The notes: generated by a model from the sequence alone, not told the origin. Shown: positions 9,237 to 19,261, numbered from the stretch's first letter. The stretch: 64,000 nucleotides of DNA from Streptomyces marispadix (GCF_022524345.1 NZ_JAKWJU010000002.1:1240001-1304000); one strand, 5' to 3'. Numbers and translations are program-made.

Positions 9237-10118
9237 GTGTCCGCACCGGAGGAGAAGGCCGAGATCGCCGCATTCCGCCGCTCGCTGGGCCTGGACGCGC
9301 TCATCGACGTACACACCCATTTCATGCCGCGGCGCGTACTGGAGAAGGTGTGGGCCTACTTCGACGCGGGAGGCCCGCTGATCGGGCGGCCCTGGCCGAT
9401 CGAGTACCGGCAGGAGGAGGAGCAACGGCTGCGGCTGCTGCGGGAGTTCGGCGTCAGGGCCTTCACGTCGATGCTCTATCCGCACAAGCCGGGCATGGCA
9501 CGTTGGCTCAACGACTGGGCCGCCGACTTCGCCGCGCGTACACCGGACTGCCTGCACACGGCGACCTTCTTCGCCGAGCCGGGCGCGGCCGACGACGTGC
9601 GGCGGGCGCTGCAGCAGGGCGCGCGGGTCTTCAAGAGCCATCTCCAGGTCGGGGCGTACGACCCCAACGACCCGTCGCTGAAGGAAGTCTGGGGGATGCT
9701 GGCCGAGGCGGACGTGCCCGTGGTGACGCACTGCGGCTCCGGCCCCACGCCTGGGCCCTTCACGGGCCCGGGACCGATCGCCACGCTGCTCGACCGCCAT
9801 CCCCGGCTGCCGCTGATAATCGCCCACCTGGGCATGCCCGAGTACGAGGACTTCCTCGGCCTGGCGGAACGGCACGAGCGGGTCATGCTGGATACGACCA
9901 TGGCGTTCACGTCGTTCGTGGAGGCCGCGGCGCCGTTTCCGCGGCGGGCGCTGCCGCGTCTGGCGGACCTCGGGGACCGGGTGCTGCTCGGTACGGACTT
10001 CCCCAACATCCCCTATACGTACGGGGAAGCGCTGCGTGCGCTGGAGTCCACGGGTCTGGGGACGGAGTGGCTGCGGGCGGTGTGCCACGACAACGCGGCG
10101 AGGGTCTTCGGGCTCTGA
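9237..10118 (+). CDS. Second amidohydrolase-2 family hydrolase
   Basis: A 293-residue TIM-barrel metal hydrolase or decarboxylase with the HxH motif in IDVHTHFMPR, a conserved Lys in ARVFKSHLQV, His residues in VVTHCGSG and IIAHLGMPEY, and a C-terminal Asp in LLGTDFPNIPY. It is only distantly similar to the amidohydrolase at 4854, so it probably has another substrate. It has GTG start 9237 and closes the operon. ACMSD-like decarboxylation of a ring acid and hydrolysis are both possible. Confidence 0.75.
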   Translation: MSAPEEKAEIAAFRRSLGLDALIDVHTHFMPRRVLEKVWAYFDAGGPLIGRPWPIEYRQEEEQRLRLLREFGVRAFTSMLYPHKPGMARWLNDWAADFAARTPDCLHTATFFAEPGAADDVRRALQQGARVFKSHLQVGAYDPNDPSLKEVWGMLAEADVPVVTHCGSGPTPGPFTGPGPIATLLDRHPRLPLIIAHLGMPEYEDFLGLAERHERVMLDTTMAFTSFVEAAAPFPRRALPRLADLGDRVLLGTDFPNIPYTYGEALRALESTGLGTEWLRAVCHDNAARVFGL

Positions 10119-10335
10119 GGCGGCGCGGGCGCGGAGGGACATGCGGCCTGGCCGCGGTTCGGGGACGGCCCCGCTGAACACGGCCGGGCACGGCCAGGCA
10201 CAGCACGGCCAGGTAGGACCGGGCATGGCCAGGCACGGCACAGACCGACCCAGTCCGACCCAGTCCGACACAGCACGGGAACGGCACGGCGTGCCGACTT
10301 CCACGGCACGGAATGCCAATTTCGCGGAAAGTTTT
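10119..10335. repeat. Short-repeat stretch between operon and aceE
   Basis: No gene seen. Between about 10180 and 10290 the DNA consists of imperfect repeats of CACGGCCAGGCA and then CCGACCCAGT. It looks like simple-sequence expansion, not a structured RNA. Confidence 0.4.
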
Positions 10336-10363
10336 GATCGATCATCGATCGCAGTCGTAGGAT
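10334..10363 (+). promoter_or_regulatory. aceE promoter overlapped by a perfect palindrome
   Basis: TTGATC (10334-10339) and TAGGAT (10358-10363) are 18 bases apart and look like a vegetative promoter. The palindrome GATCGATCATCGATC (10336-10350), two perfect 7-base arms around one base, covers the -35 and half of the spacer. This is where a repressor would block RNA polymerase. The binding protein is not evident; a GntR-type regulator of pyruvate dehydrogenase is one possibility. Confidence 0.55.
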
Positions 10364-10571
10364 TCACATCGCTGGGCCGCCCTGTCCTGCCAGCCAGGGA
10401 GAGACCCACCCGCAGAACGTGAGCAACGCGAGGCCCCGAGCAGCAAGCGGAGCCCCGCGCAAATCCGGGAGACCCCCCGACCCGTCGCCCGTGCGCGCCG
10501 CCGCGCACCTTCGCACCCCCGCGCGCCCGCGCGACCCGTCCCGTACGTCCCGTCCGGAAGGTGGCCCCACC

Positions 10572-13298
10572 ATGCCCCGCCCCGTACGAAACCGTCCGAG
10601 CGAGCTGGACCAGCTCCTGGACCGTGATCCGCAGGAGACCGCCGAGTGGCGTGAGTCGCTGGACGCCGTCGTCGCGAACGCCGGCCCGGAGCGCGCCGCG
10701 TATCTGATGCGGCGAGTGCTGGAGCACGCCGGGCGTCCCGGACTGCGGCCGCTGGAGACGGACTACGTCAACACCGTGCCGACGGCAGCCGAGCCCGAAT
10801 TCCCGGGCGACTTGGAGCTGGAGTCGCGCATCACCGCCTGGAACCGCTGGAACGCCGCCGCGATGGTCACCCGCGGCAGCCGTTTCGGGCTGGGCGGGCA
10901 CATCGCGACGTTCGCCAGCGCCGCCTGGCTCTACGAGACCGGCTTCCAGCACTTCTTCCGCGGCAAGGACGGCCTTGAACCAGGGGCGTCGGGCGGGTCG
11001 GGCGACCAGCTCTACATCCAGGGGCACGCCTCCCCCGGCGTCTACGCCCGCGCCTTCCTCGACGGCCGTCTCACCGAGGCCGACCTGGACCGGTTCCGCC
11101 AGGAGACCGGCCCGGGAGGGCTGCCCTCGTACCCGCATCCCCGGCGGCTGCCCTGGCTGTGGGAGTTCCCCACCGTCTCCATGGGCATCGGCCCGATCAA
11201 CGCCGTCTACCAGGCGCGCTTCAACCGCTATCTGACCGACCGGGGCATCAAGGACACCTCGGCCTCGCATGTGTGGGCCTTCCTCGGCGACGGCGAGATG
11301 GACGAGCCGGAGTCGACGGCCGCGCTCGCGCTCGCGGGCCGTGAGCGGCTGGACAACCTCACCTTCGTCGTCAACTGCAACCTCCAGCGCCTCGACGGGC
11401 CCGTACGCGCCAACTTCAAGATCGTGCAGGAGCTTGAGGCGCAGTTCCGCGCCGCCGGATGGAACGTGGTCAAGTCGCTGTGGGGCAGCGAGTGGGACGA
11501 GCTGCTGAGGCTCGACACCACCGGCGCCCTGGTGCGGCGGCTCCGCGAGGTGCCGGACGCCCAGTTCCAGACGTATGCGACCCGCGACGCCGCGTACATC
11601 CGCGAGCACTTCTTCGGCGCCGACCCGCAACTCGCCGAGACGGCGCGGCTGTTGAGCGACGAGAAGATCGCCGCGTGCTTCCGCACCTCGCGTGCGGGCC
11701 ACGAGCCGCGCAAGGTGTACGCCGCCTACCGTGCGGCCGTCGAGCACGAGGGCGCCCCGACCGTGGTACTCGCGCAGACGGTGAAGGGCTGGACGCTGGG
11801 GCCGGGCTTCGAGTCACGCAACGCCAACCACCAGATGAAGAAGCTGACGGGCAAGGAGTTCCGCGCGATGCGCGACCTGCTCGAACTGCCCATTCCCGAC
11901 CGCGAGTTGAACGACGAGCTGGTGCCCTACGCCCATCCGGGCCCCGACTCCCCCGAGGTGCGCTACCTCCAGGAGCGCCGTGCCGCGCTCGGCGGCCCCG
12001 CACCCGCACGGAAGGTGCACCCGGTGGGGCTGCCCGAGCCGTCGGCGAAGCCGTTCGAGACGCTGAGGAAGGGCTCCGGGAGCCAGGAGATCGCCACGAC
12101 GATGGCGTTCGTACGGCTGGTGAAGGACCTGATGAAGGAGAAGGAGACCGGCCGCCGCTGGGTGCCGGTCGTGCCGGACGAGGCACGCACCTTCGGAATG
12201 GAGTCCCTCTTCCCCTCGGCGGGGATCTACTCGCCCCTCGGCCAGAACTACGACCCCGTCGACCGCGACCAACTCCTCTACTACAAGGAGTCGTCGGACG
12301 GGCAGATCCTCAACGAGGGGATCACGGAGGCCGGTTCGCTCGCGGACTTCACCGCGGCGGCCACGTCGTACGCCACGCACGGCGAGCCGATGATCCCCTT
12401 CTACATCTTCTACTCGATGTTCGGCTTCCAGCGCACCGGCGACCAGTTCTGGTCGCTGGCCGACCAGTTGGGTCGGGGCTTCGTCATCGGCGCCACCGCG
12501 GGCCGTACGACGATGACCGGCGAGGGACTTCAGCACGCGGACGGCCACTCGCCGCTGCTGGCGTCCACCAACCCGGCCGTCGTCACCTACGACCCGGCGT
12601 TCGCCTACGAGGTCGGCGCCGTGGTGAGGGACGGGCTGCGCCGCATGTACGGGCCCGATCCGTCCCGCAACGAGGACGTCGTCTACTACCTCACGGTCTA
12701 CAACGAGCCGAAGCCCCAGCCGCCGCAGCCCGCAGGGGACGCGGTCGAGGAGGGCATCCTCAAGGGCCTCTACCGGTTCCGGACGGCGGAGGACGCCGCC
12801 GGGTCCGAGGGCCGGAGCGCGGTCCCCGAACCGGGCTCGCCCCGCATCCAGTTGCTCGCGAGCGGCACCGCCATCCACTGGGCGCTGGACGCTCAGCGGC
12901 TGCTGGCCGAGGAGTGGGACGTCAGCGCGGACGTGTGGTCGGCGACGTCGTGGAGCGAGCTGCGGCGGGACGCGCTGGAGTGCGACGCCGCGCAGTTGCG
13001 GGGCGAGGAGCGCACGCCGTATGTGACGCGTGTGCTGGAGGGCGCCCCTGGGCCGGTGCTCGCGGTCAGCGACTGGATGCGGGCCGTGCCGGACCAGATC
13101 AGCCAGTGGGTGCCGCAGGACTGGACGTCGCTCGGCACGGACGGCTTCGGCCTCTCCGGCACCCGGGAGGCGGTGCGCCGGCACTTCGGCGTGGACGCCG
13201 AGTCGGTCGTCGTGGCGGCGCTGGCGCAGCTCGCACGCCGGGGCGAGGTCAAGCAGGAGACGGTGCGGAAGGCCGCCGAGAGCTACGGCCTGGCCTGA
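10572..13298 (+). CDS. aceE: Pyruvate dehydrogenase E1 component, homodimeric type
   Basis: A 908-residue thiamine-diphosphate enzyme that decarboxylates pyruvate and passes the acetyl group to the lipoyl E2 of the pyruvate dehydrogenase complex. Features are an N-terminal region with [35 protein letters not shown], the [12 protein letters not shown] motif (His about residue 152), the ThDP/Mg motif [10 protein letters not shown] (from about residue 239), and the pyrimidine domain with [18 protein letters not shown]. The length matches bacterial AceE. The ATG at 10572 follows GGAAGGTGG; an in-frame GTG 51 codons upstream would add a Pro/Arg-rich extension with no family counterpart. It is monocistronic, with a promoter-palindrome 210 bases upstream. 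Confidence 0.93.
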   Translation: MPRPVRNRPSELDQLLDRDPQETAEWRESLDAVVANAGPERAAYLMRRVLEHAGRPGLRPLETDYVNTVPTAAEPEFPGDLELESRITAWNRWNAAAMVTRGSRFGLGGHIATFASAAWLYETGFQHFFRGKDGLEPGASGGSGDQLYIQGHASPGVYARAFLDGRLTEADLDRFRQETGPGGLPSYPHPRRLPWLWEFPTVSMGIGPINAVYQARFNRYLTDRGIKDTSASHVWAFLGDGEMDEPESTAALALAGRERLDNLTFVVNCNLQRLDGPVRANFKIVQELEAQFRAAGWNVVKSLWGSEWDELLRLDTTGALVRRLREVPDAQFQTYATRDAAYIREHFFGADPQLAETARLLSDEKIAACFRTSRAGHEPRKVYAAYRAAVEHEGAPTVVLAQTVKGWTLGPGFESRNANHQMKKLTGKEFRAMRDLLELPIPDRELNDELVPYAHPGPDSPEVRYLQERRAALGGPAPARKVHPVGLPEPSAKPFETLRKGSGSQEIATTMAFVRLVKDLMKEKETGRRWVPVVPDEARTFGMESLFPSAGIYSPLGQNYDPVDRDQLLYYKESSDGQILNEGITEAGSLADFTAAATSYATHGEPMIPFYIFYSMFGFQRTGDQFWSLADQLGRGFVIGATAGRTTMTGEGLQHADGHSPLLASTNPAVVTYDPAFAYEVGAVVRDGLRRMYGPDPSRNEDVVYYLTVYNEPKPQPPQPAGDAVEEGILKGLYRFRTAEDAAGSEGRSAVPEPGSPRIQLLASGTAIHWALDAQRLLAEEWDVSADVWSATSWSELRRDALECDAAQLRGEERTPYVTRVLEGAPGPVLAVSDWMRAVPDQISQWVPQDWTSLGTDGFGLSGTREAVRRHFGVDAESVVVAALAQLARRGEVKQETVRKAAESYGLA

Positions 13299-13307
13299 TC
13301 CGGGCGG

Positions 13308-13339
13308 TCGCCCCGGTCCTCGCCGCAGGGCCGGGGCGA
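13308..13339 (+). terminator. Hairpin after aceE
   Basis: A 9-base perfect stem, TCGCCCCGG (13308-13316) with CCGGGGCGA (13331-13339), and a 14-base loop, 10 bases after the aceE stop. There is no T-run, as is usual in these genomes. Confidence 0.5.
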
Positions 13340-13402
13340 GCGGGCCGCGCCGCTGTGGCCCCGTGGGTCCCCGTGGTGCGAGGCCGCGGGGACCTGCCGC
13401 CA

Positions 13403-13437
13403 CAGTGGTTCACTGGCGCACCGGCTCGGCGCAGAAT
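13403..13437 (+). promoter_or_regulatory. Candidate leaderless promoter and operator of the WYL regulator
   Basis: The inverted repeat CAGTG-GTT-CACTG (13403-13415) overlaps a possible -35 (TTCACT, 13409-13414) placed 17 bases before CAGAAT (13432-13437). The ATG at 13444 lies where transcription would begin, so the message may be leaderless. The repeat would suit autoregulation. Confidence 0.35.
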
Positions 13438-13443
13438 GCTGCC

Positions 13444-14583
13444 ATGCGCGCGGCCCGGCTGATCAAGATGGTGCTTCTGCTCCAGACGCGCCGTGCCATG
13501 ACCGGGGCCGAGCTCGCCGCCGAGCTGGAGGTCTCCGAACGGACCGTCTCCCGCGACGTGCTCGCCTTGTCGGAGGCCGGAGTACCCGTCTACGCCGACC
13601 GCGGGCGCAGCGGCGGCTACCGCCTCGTCGGCGGGTACCGCACGCGTCTCACCGGCATCGGCCGCAGCGAGGCCGAGGCGCTGTTCCTGTCCGGAGTGCC
13701 GCGTGCGCTGCGGGACATGGGCCTGGCGGACGCGGCGTCGGCGGCACGGCTGAAGGTCTCGGCGGCGCTGCTGCCCGAGCTGAGCGACGCACACCGTTCG
13801 GCGGCGCAGCGCTTCCATCTGGACGCGCCGGGCTGGTGGCAGCCGCCGGAGGAGCCGCCGAAGCAACTGCCCGCGCTGGCCGAGGCGGTGTGGGACGACC
13901 GCACGGTACGGATGCGCTACCGGCGCCGGGGCACCGAGGTGGAGCGGGAGTTGGAGCCTTACGGGCTCGTACTCAAGGCGGGCGTCTGGTACTTGGCGGC
14001 ACGCGTGACCGAGGGCGGCGACCGCCGGGTGTACCGGGTGGACAGGGTCACGGGCGTGGAGGAGACCGGCGAACGCTTCGCAAGGGACGAGGAGTTCGAC
14101 CTTCCGGCGTTCTGGGAGGAGCGCTCCGCCGCGTTCGCCCGGTCGATCCTCCGCGACGAGGTGGTGATACGGCTGACGCCCGCGGGTACGCGGATGCTGC
14201 GGTACGTGACGGACCGCAGGGCGGCGGAGGAGGCACTGGCGGCGGCGGTCGCCGAGAAGACGGACGAGTCGGCCCCCACGACGAGCCGTCCCCCGGACCA
14301 GGACGAGGCTCGGTACCAGGACCCAGACCCGGGCCCGGCGCCGGACAAGCAGCAGGCCCCGGACCCGGGCCCGGATCACGACAGGGACCCGGTCACCGCC
14401 GTGCTCGCGGTGGAGTCGCTGAACGTGGCCTACTCCCAGCTCCTCGCCCTGGGCCCGGAGTGCGAGGTGCTCGAACCCCCGGCGCTGCGCGCCCGGTTCG
14501 CGGAGGCGGCCAGGCGCACGGCCGCGTTCTACGAACCCGGCGCGAGCACACCCTCGCAGGACCCCGGCGACAGCCGGTCGTGA
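13444..14583 (+). CDS. HTH-WYL (YafY-type) transcriptional regulator
   Basis: A 379-residue regulator. Residues 1-60 are a DeoR-like winged helix (MTGAELAAELEVSERTVSRD), followed by RGRSGGYRLVGGYRTRLT. Residues about 140-230 hold the WYL domain, with ELEPYGLVLKAGVWYLAARV in place of the textbook Trp-Tyr-Leu string. Residues about 280-320 are a low-complexity Asp/Pro insertion (DPDPGPAP, DPGPDHDRDP) inside the WCX C-terminal region, probably a disordered linker. WYL proteins sense ligands or single-stranded nucleic acid; the target here is unknown. It lacks the paired-gene layout of PafB/PafC. Confidence 0.85.
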   Translation: MRAARLIKMVLLLQTRRAMTGAELAAELEVSERTVSRDVLALSEAGVPVYADRGRSGGYRLVGGYRTRLTGIGRSEAEALFLSGVPRALRDMGLADAASAARLKVSAALLPELSDAHRSAAQRFHLDAPGWWQPPEEPPKQLPALAEAVWDDRTVRMRYRRRGTEVERELEPYGLVLKAGVWYLAARVTEGGDRRVYRVDRVTGVEETGERFARDEEFDLPAFWEERSAAFARSILRDEVVIRLTPAGTRMLRYVTDRRAAEEALAAAVAEKTDESAPTTSRPPDQDEARYQDPDPGPAPDKQQAPDPGPDHDRDPVTAVLAVESLNVAYSQLLALGPECEVLEPPALRARFAEAARRTAAFYEPGASTPSQDPGDSRS

Positions 14584-14610
14584 AAGCCCGGTGGCCGCTC
14601 GTGAGGGCCC

Positions 14611-15537
14611 TCAGCGGTAGCCGGTCACATCCGCGGGCTTGCCCTCCTGTTCCACCTCGGCGATGTAGCGCCATGCGTCGGGCGCCGAGCCGTCGGCGTC
14701 GGCGAAGCCGTACTCCTGGGCGAGTCCGCCGCTTGAGAGCGAACACCCGTTGAACCGCGACACGTCCGGGTCCGCCGCGAGCGCGGTCACGGCCCGTCCC
14801 ACGAAGAGCGGCGACTCCGAGATCGCGAAGTGCGGGTTCTGCGCGGTCCCTTCGCGCCAGTTCTCCTCGGTGACCTTGAAGGCGGTGTCGAGCATGAACT
14901 CGGAGCGCAGCCAGCCCGGCGTGAGGCAGACCGCGGTCGCGCCGTGCTCGGGAAGCTCCTGTGCCAGGGCACGGGCCATCCTCAGCGGCGCGTACTTGGC
15001 CAGGTCGTAGTAGAAGGGCTTGCGGTAGCGGGGACCGTTGAACTCCTCGGTGCCGTCGGTGACTTCGACGACGAGGCCGCCCGGCCGCCGGATCAGCAGC
15101 GGAATCGCAAAGCGGCTCGTGACGATGTGGCTCTCGACGCCGAGACGCAGAATGCGCAGGCCCTGCTCCAGGTCGTGCTCCCACATCTTGCTGTCCCACT
15201 GCACCAGACGGTCGCCGCCCCAGATGTCGTTGACGAGGACGTCCAGGCGCCCCTGCTCGCGGTCGATGCGCTCGATCAGTTCCCGTACCCGGTCGGGTTC
15301 CAGATGGTCCGTGGGCACGGCGACGCCTGTGCCTCCCGCCTCCTCGATCAGTTCGGCCGTGCCCTCGATGGTCTCGCTCGCGCGCCCGACCTCGCTGAGG
15401 TGTTCGCGGGTGGTGCGGCCCGTCGCATAGACCGTCGCGCCCGCTCTGCCCAACTCCACGGCCATGGCGCGTCCGGCTCCGCGTGTGGCGCCCGCGACCA
15501 GCGCGACCTTGCCCGTCAGTGCCCCTGTCGTACTCAC
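14611..15537 (-). CDS. SDR family oxidoreductase
   Basis: A 308-residue short-chain dehydrogenase with TxxxGxGx variant AGATRGAGRAMA (residues 15-26) and the catalytic pair Y177/K181 in FYYDLAKYA. The cofactor loop ATGRTTRE has Arg after the second strand, suggesting NADPH. The NAG motif is replaced by LVNDIWGGD, typical of a branch of actinomycete SDRs annotated only at family level. GTG start 15537 follows a GGAGAGG site; open frame upstream has no SDR similarity. The substrate is unknown. Confidence 0.82.
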   Translation of the reverse strand: MSTTGALTGKVALVAGATRGAGRAMAVELGRAGATVYATGRTTREHLSEVGRASETIEGTAELIEEAGGTGVAVPTDHLEPDRVRELIERIDREQGRLDVLVNDIWGGDRLVQWDSKMWEHDLEQGLRILRLGVESHIVTSRFAIPLLIRRPGGLVVEVTDGTEEFNGPRYRKPFYYDLAKYAPLRMARALAQELPEHGATAVCLTPGWLRSEFMLDTAFKVTEENWREGTAQNPHFAISESPLFVGRAVTALAADPDVSRFNGCSLSSGGLAQEYGFADADGSAPDAWRYIAEVEQEGKPADVTGYR

Positions 15538-15793
15538 TGTCCGTCCTCTCCGCCTTCGGCGTCTCCCGTCGTACGGCGGCACGCTCGCGCCGTACGGACG
15601 GCACGCTCGCACGGATACCGGACATCCTCTGTCGGGCTTCGCCGAGCACTCGCCGACAGCACCGGCACACGCGATGCATGGGATGGTCACAACAACCGCA
15701 CATTGAGACCTTGACGCGCCCTGGTAACGACAAGGCGGCATCCGAGGGAGTCCACGTGCGTCTGGCGGGTACAAGGCGGATGCTGTGTTCGTG

Positions 15794-16312
15794 ATGGACG
15801 AGACCGAGTTCTGGGCGCTGATCGATTCGACCCGCGAGGACGCCGAGGGCGACCCCGAGGAGCAGGCCGACCTGCTCATCGAGAGACTGACGCGGCTCGA
15901 TCCGGACGCCGTGATGTTCTTCGCCCGGCACTTCGAGTCCCGCTACAACCGCGCCAACCAGTGGGACTTGTGGGCCGCGGCCTGGATTCTGCTGGACGGG
16001 GTCAGCGACGACGCCTTCGACGCGTTCCGCTGCTGGCTCATCGGACAGGGACGGCACGTCTTCGAGAGCGCCGCGCACGACGCGGACTCCCTCGCCGATG
16101 TGCTGGAGGGCTTCGACGAGGAACTGGACGGCGACGCCGAGGACCTCGGCTACGCCGCCGACGAGGCGTACGAACAGCTCACCGGCACGGTCATGCCCGA
16201 CCTCGGCCTGCCCGAGCCGCCCGAGGACCCGACGGGCGTCTCCCTCAACCTGGAGGACGACACCGCCCTCGCCGAGCGCCTTCCCAAACTCTGGGACCGC
16301 TTCCGCGGCTGA
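15794..16312 (+). CDS. DUF4240 domain protein
   Basis: A 172-residue acidic soluble protein matching DUF4240: it opens MDETEFWALIDSTREDA, then has FFARHFESRYNRANQWDLWAAAWILLDG in the middle (quoted in part from residues about 42-70). Function unknown; relatives often occur near toxin or WGR-type genes, but none is seen here. The ATG at 15794 fits the family start; GTG codons at 15785 and 15791 are in frame and also possible. Confidence 0.8.
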   Translation: MDETEFWALIDSTREDAEGDPEEQADLLIERLTRLDPDAVMFFARHFESRYNRANQWDLWAAAWILLDGVSDDAFDAFRCWLIGQGRHVFESAAHDADSLADVLEGFDEELDGDAEDLGYAADEAYEQLTGTVMPDLGLPEPPEDPTGVSLNLEDDTALAERLPKLWDRFRG

Positions 16313-16464
16313 ACCTCACGGCGGACGCGCGGGCCGCGGGTCAGCGGGATCTCTCGTCGGCGCACCTCCGCGGGCCGTACCGCACCTCGACGACGAGCCG
16401 TCCCTCAACGTCCGCCCCGTGCGCGGAGCTTCAGCACAGCGGGCGCAGACGGCAGGATGGCCCC

Positions 16465-17436
16465 ATGCGTATCGCGGTCACCGGTTCCACCGGTCTCATC
16501 GGCACGGCTCTCTGCCGCTCGCTCCGCGCGGACGGGCACGACATCGTGCGGCTGAGGCGCCGTTCCTCCCAGGAAGCACGGCGCTACGAGACCGCGGGCC
16601 GTGCCCCGGCGGCAGGCGGCCCGCCGCCGTCGGAGGTGATGTGGGACCCCAAGGGCCACTGGGTCGAGCCCGGCGGAACCTCCGGAACGCAAGGCCCGGG
16701 AGGCGGCCTCGCCGGGTGCGACGCCGTCGTCCATCTCGCGGGCGCGGGCGTCGGGGACCGGCGCTGGACACCGGCGTACAAGAAGGAGATCCGCGACAGC
16801 CGCGTGCTGGGCACCGCCACCATCGCCGACGCCATCGCCTCGCTCGACGACCCTCCGCGCACGCTGATCGTCGGCACGGCCATCGGCTACTACGGCGACA
16901 CCGGCGACCGTGCCGTGGACGAGAACGCGCCGCACGGCGACGACTTCCTCGCGAACCTCTGCGTCGAGTGGGAGGAGGCAGCGGCGGCGGCGCAGGAGGC
17001 CGGCATCCGCACGGTCTTCGCCCGTACCGGCCTGGTCGTGGCCCGCGAGGGCGGCGCGTGGGGGCCGCTGTTCCGGCTGTTCAAGGCAGGCGTGGGCGGC
17101 CGGATGGGCAGCGGACGCCAGTACTGGAGCCACATCGCGCTGCACGACCACATCGCCGCGCTGCGTCATCTGCTGGAGCGGGACGATCTGTCGGGCCCGT
17201 TCAACCTCACCTCGCCCGAGCCGGTCACCAACCGGGAGGCCACCGCAGCCATGGGCCGCGTACTGCACCGGCCGACGCTGCTGGCCGTACCGGCGCCGGT
17301 GCTGCGGGCCGCTCTGGGCGAGTTCTCCAAGGACGTGCTGGGCAGCCAGCGGGTGCTGCCGAAGCGGCTGCTCGATTCCGGGTTCGACTTCGCGTTTCCC
17401 GCCATCGAAGACGCGGTACGCGCCGCAATGCGCTGA
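16465..17436 (+). CDS. TIGR01777 family NAD-dependent epimerase-like protein (YfcH type)
   Basis: A 323-residue extended-SDR protein of the YfcH/SulA-like group. It has an N-terminal TGSTGLIGTALC nucleotide site, VVHLAGAGVGDRRW, SAIGYYG variant TAIGYYGDTG, and the C-terminal DUF1731 region (VPAPVLRAALGEFSKDVLGSQRV LPKRLL). The catalytic Tyr/Lys pattern is atypical for this family and its substrate is unknown; it may be a structural or division-linked protein. A roughly 30-residue insertion (about 35-75, AAGGPPPSEV region) is Gly/Pro-rich. ATG 16465 chosen because the motif begins at once after it. Confidence 0.85.
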   Translation: MRIAVTGSTGLIGTALCRSLRADGHDIVRLRRRSSQEARRYETAGRAPAAGGPPPSEVMWDPKGHWVEPGGTSGTQGPGGGLAGCDAVVHLAGAGVGDRRWTPAYKKEIRDSRVLGTATIADAIASLDDPPRTLIVGTAIGYYGDTGDRAVDENAPHGDDFLANLCVEWEEAAAAAQEAGIRTVFARTGLVVAREGGAWGPLFRLFKAGVGGRMGSGRQYWSHIALHDHIAALRHLLERDDLSGPFNLTSPEPVTNREATAAMGRVLHRPTLLAVPAPVLRAALGEFSKDVLGSQRVLPKRLLDSGFDFAFPAIEDAVRAAMR

Positions 17437-17701
17437 CGGTGCGGCCTGCGTCTCCACGTGTCCCGGTCCGCGTCCCCCGGGGCGTTCCTCCGCCCCGGAC
17501 GGTGCGCGTACCAGTGCCGACGGCGTGATGGAAGCGGTGTGCGACCGCTGTGCGCCCGTGCTCTGGCCGTGTGCCACTGACCGCGACCGGGCCACTGCGT
17601 AGAGTCCGGATACTCACGGTTCACCAGCGCCGGTCCGGGCAGGACGCAAGCAGCACGGAAGCAGGACGGCCCCGCACCGCGCGCCGACCACGGGAGGCAT
17701 C

Positions 17702-19228
17702 GTGGGCTTCAGCGACATACCACCCCCCGGCCGTACACGGACCCCGGACGCAGATGTGGTCGTCGTCGGGGCGGGGCTCGCGGGCCTCGCCGCCGCGAAC
17801 CATCTGACGGAGGCGGGACTCGACGTGACGGTCCTGGAGACGACCTCCCGAGTGGGCGGCCGGATGGCCACGGAACACGTCGACGGCTACCTGCTGGACC
17901 GCTCCGGGCGGCTGCTGTGCAACGACTGGCCGGAGTTCGGGCGGCTCCCCGCGCTCTCCGGGCTGGAGATGCGGCCCTTCGCACCCGGCGCCCTGCTCCG
18001 CGCCGACGGGCGTACGCACCGGATAGGCGACCTGCGGCGCGCCGTCGGACGTCTCCCCCTGGGCCTCGCGGCCAGGGACGTTCCGGCGGACGCACCGAGG
18101 ACGGCGCCCTCCGACGCCACCACCCGTGCGGGCAGGGCCGAGCGGACCGACCGGCGCACAAGGGGCGCACTCACCACGGCACGCGCCCTCACCGGCGCCC
18201 GCAGCCGCACCAGTTGGGGAATCTCCCGCCGTGGACAGGGCCGGGGCCTCTCCCGCCAGGGCCAGGGCAAGACCGGCGCCCTAGACCACGCACGGCTGCG
18301 CAGCGCCCTCGCCCGATTCGCCGCCGTGCCCCGCGACCGGCTGCTCACCCGTACCGAACTCCCCGCCGCCCAGGCCCTGTCGGCCCGCGGGCTGCCCGCG
18401 CGCACCGTGGGATCGCTCGTACGTCCGCTGCTTTCCGCGCTGCTCTGCGACCCCGCGCTGACGACTTCGAGCCGTGTCGCCGATCTGACGCTGCGCGGAT
18501 TCGTGCGGGGCGGCTGCGCACTCCCCGCGGGAGGCATGGCCGCCGTCCCCGAACTGCTGGCGGCGGCACTGCCGGAGGGCACCGTACGTACGGACGTCAC
18601 GGCGCTGTCCGTCACCACGAACTCGGTGACCACCCGCGACCACGGCACACTCGCCTGCCGTGCCGTCGTCGTCGCCACCAACGCCGCGGACGCGGGCGAA
18701 CTGCTGCCGGGGCTGCGGGTGCCGGACTTCCACCCGGTGACCGTGCTGCACCACGCGGTCGACGAGGTGCTGCCGCTGCCGCCCTCGCTGCTGGTCGACG
18801 GTGACGCGTCACGGCAGGGCCCGGTGTCGCACTCGTGGGCCGCCTCCGCGGTCGACCCCGCCCGTGCACGTCCGGGACGCTCGACCCTGGTGACCTCGGT
18901 GGTGCTGGGCGCGGCCGCCGGTGAGCCCGTCGCCGAGCTGGACGCCGCTTCCCGTACGCAGCTCGCCACGCTGCACGGCGTACCGGCCGGACGCTGGAGC
19001 CTGATCGCCGCCCATCAGGACCCGCAGGCGGTTCCGGCCATGCCGCCGCCGCACGATCTGCGCCGCCCGGTGCGGGTGCTCTCCGGTCTCTACGTGTGCG
19101 GGGAGCACCGCGACACCAGCACGGCCCAGGGCGCGCTCGTCTCGGGGCGGCGGGCAGCGTACGAGGTGCTGCGGGACTTCGGGCTGCCGCTTCCCGAGGA
19201 GGACCGGCCGCTCAGCAAGGCGGCGTGA
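17702..19228 (+). CDS. FAD-dependent amine oxidase/phytoene desaturase-like oxidoreductase
   Basis: A 508-residue flavoprotein. The FAD Rossmann motif VVVVGAGLAGLAAANHL lies at about residues 19-35, followed by VLETTSRVGGRMATEH, where the Glu binds ribose. The C-terminal FAD motif is LYVCGEHRDTSTAQGALVSGR. Residues about 130-195 are Arg/Thr/Gly-rich with no hydrophobic core and look like a disordered insertion. It is most like actinomycete NAD(P)/FAD proteins of the squalene/phytoene desaturase group, but no carotenoid gene is nearby, so the substrate is open. GTG start 17702. Confidence 0.82.
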   Translation: MGFSDIPPPGRTRTPDADVVVVGAGLAGLAAANHLTEAGLDVTVLETTSRVGGRMATEHVDGYLLDRSGRLLCNDWPEFGRLPALSGLEMRPFAPGALLRADGRTHRIGDLRRAVGRLPLGLAARDVPADAPRTAPSDATTRAGRAERTDRRTRGALTTARALTGARSRTSWGISRRGQGRGLSRQGQGKTGALDHARLRSALARFAAVPRDRLLTRTELPAAQALSARGLPARTVGSLVRPLLSALLCDPALTTSSRVADLTLRGFVRGGCALPAGGMAAVPELLAAALPEGTVRTDVTALSVTTNSVTTRDHGTLACRAVVVATNAADAGELLPGLRVPDFHPVTVLHHAVDEVLPLPPSLLVDGDASRQGPVSHSWAASAVDPARARPGRSTLVTSVVLGAAAGEPVAELDAASRTQLATLHGVPAGRWSLIAAHQDPQAVPAMPPPHDLRRPVRVLSGLYVCGEHRDTSTAQGALVSGRRAAYEVLRDFGLPLPEEDRPLSKAA

Positions 19229-19261
19229 GGGGCGGCGTACGCGAGAGGTACGGCCGCCCGC

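Noticed and set aside
10419..10571. Extension of aceE to an upstream GTG
   Set aside because: The 51 extra residues are Pro/Arg-rich and unlike AceE N-termini, and the ATG at 10572 has the better ribosome site.
8142..11747. 1201-codon open frame on the minus strand
   Set aside because: It lies opposite the CoA ligase, amidohydrolase and aceE genes, is Arg/Gly/Val-rich and has no domain; it is a shadow of high-GC codon use.
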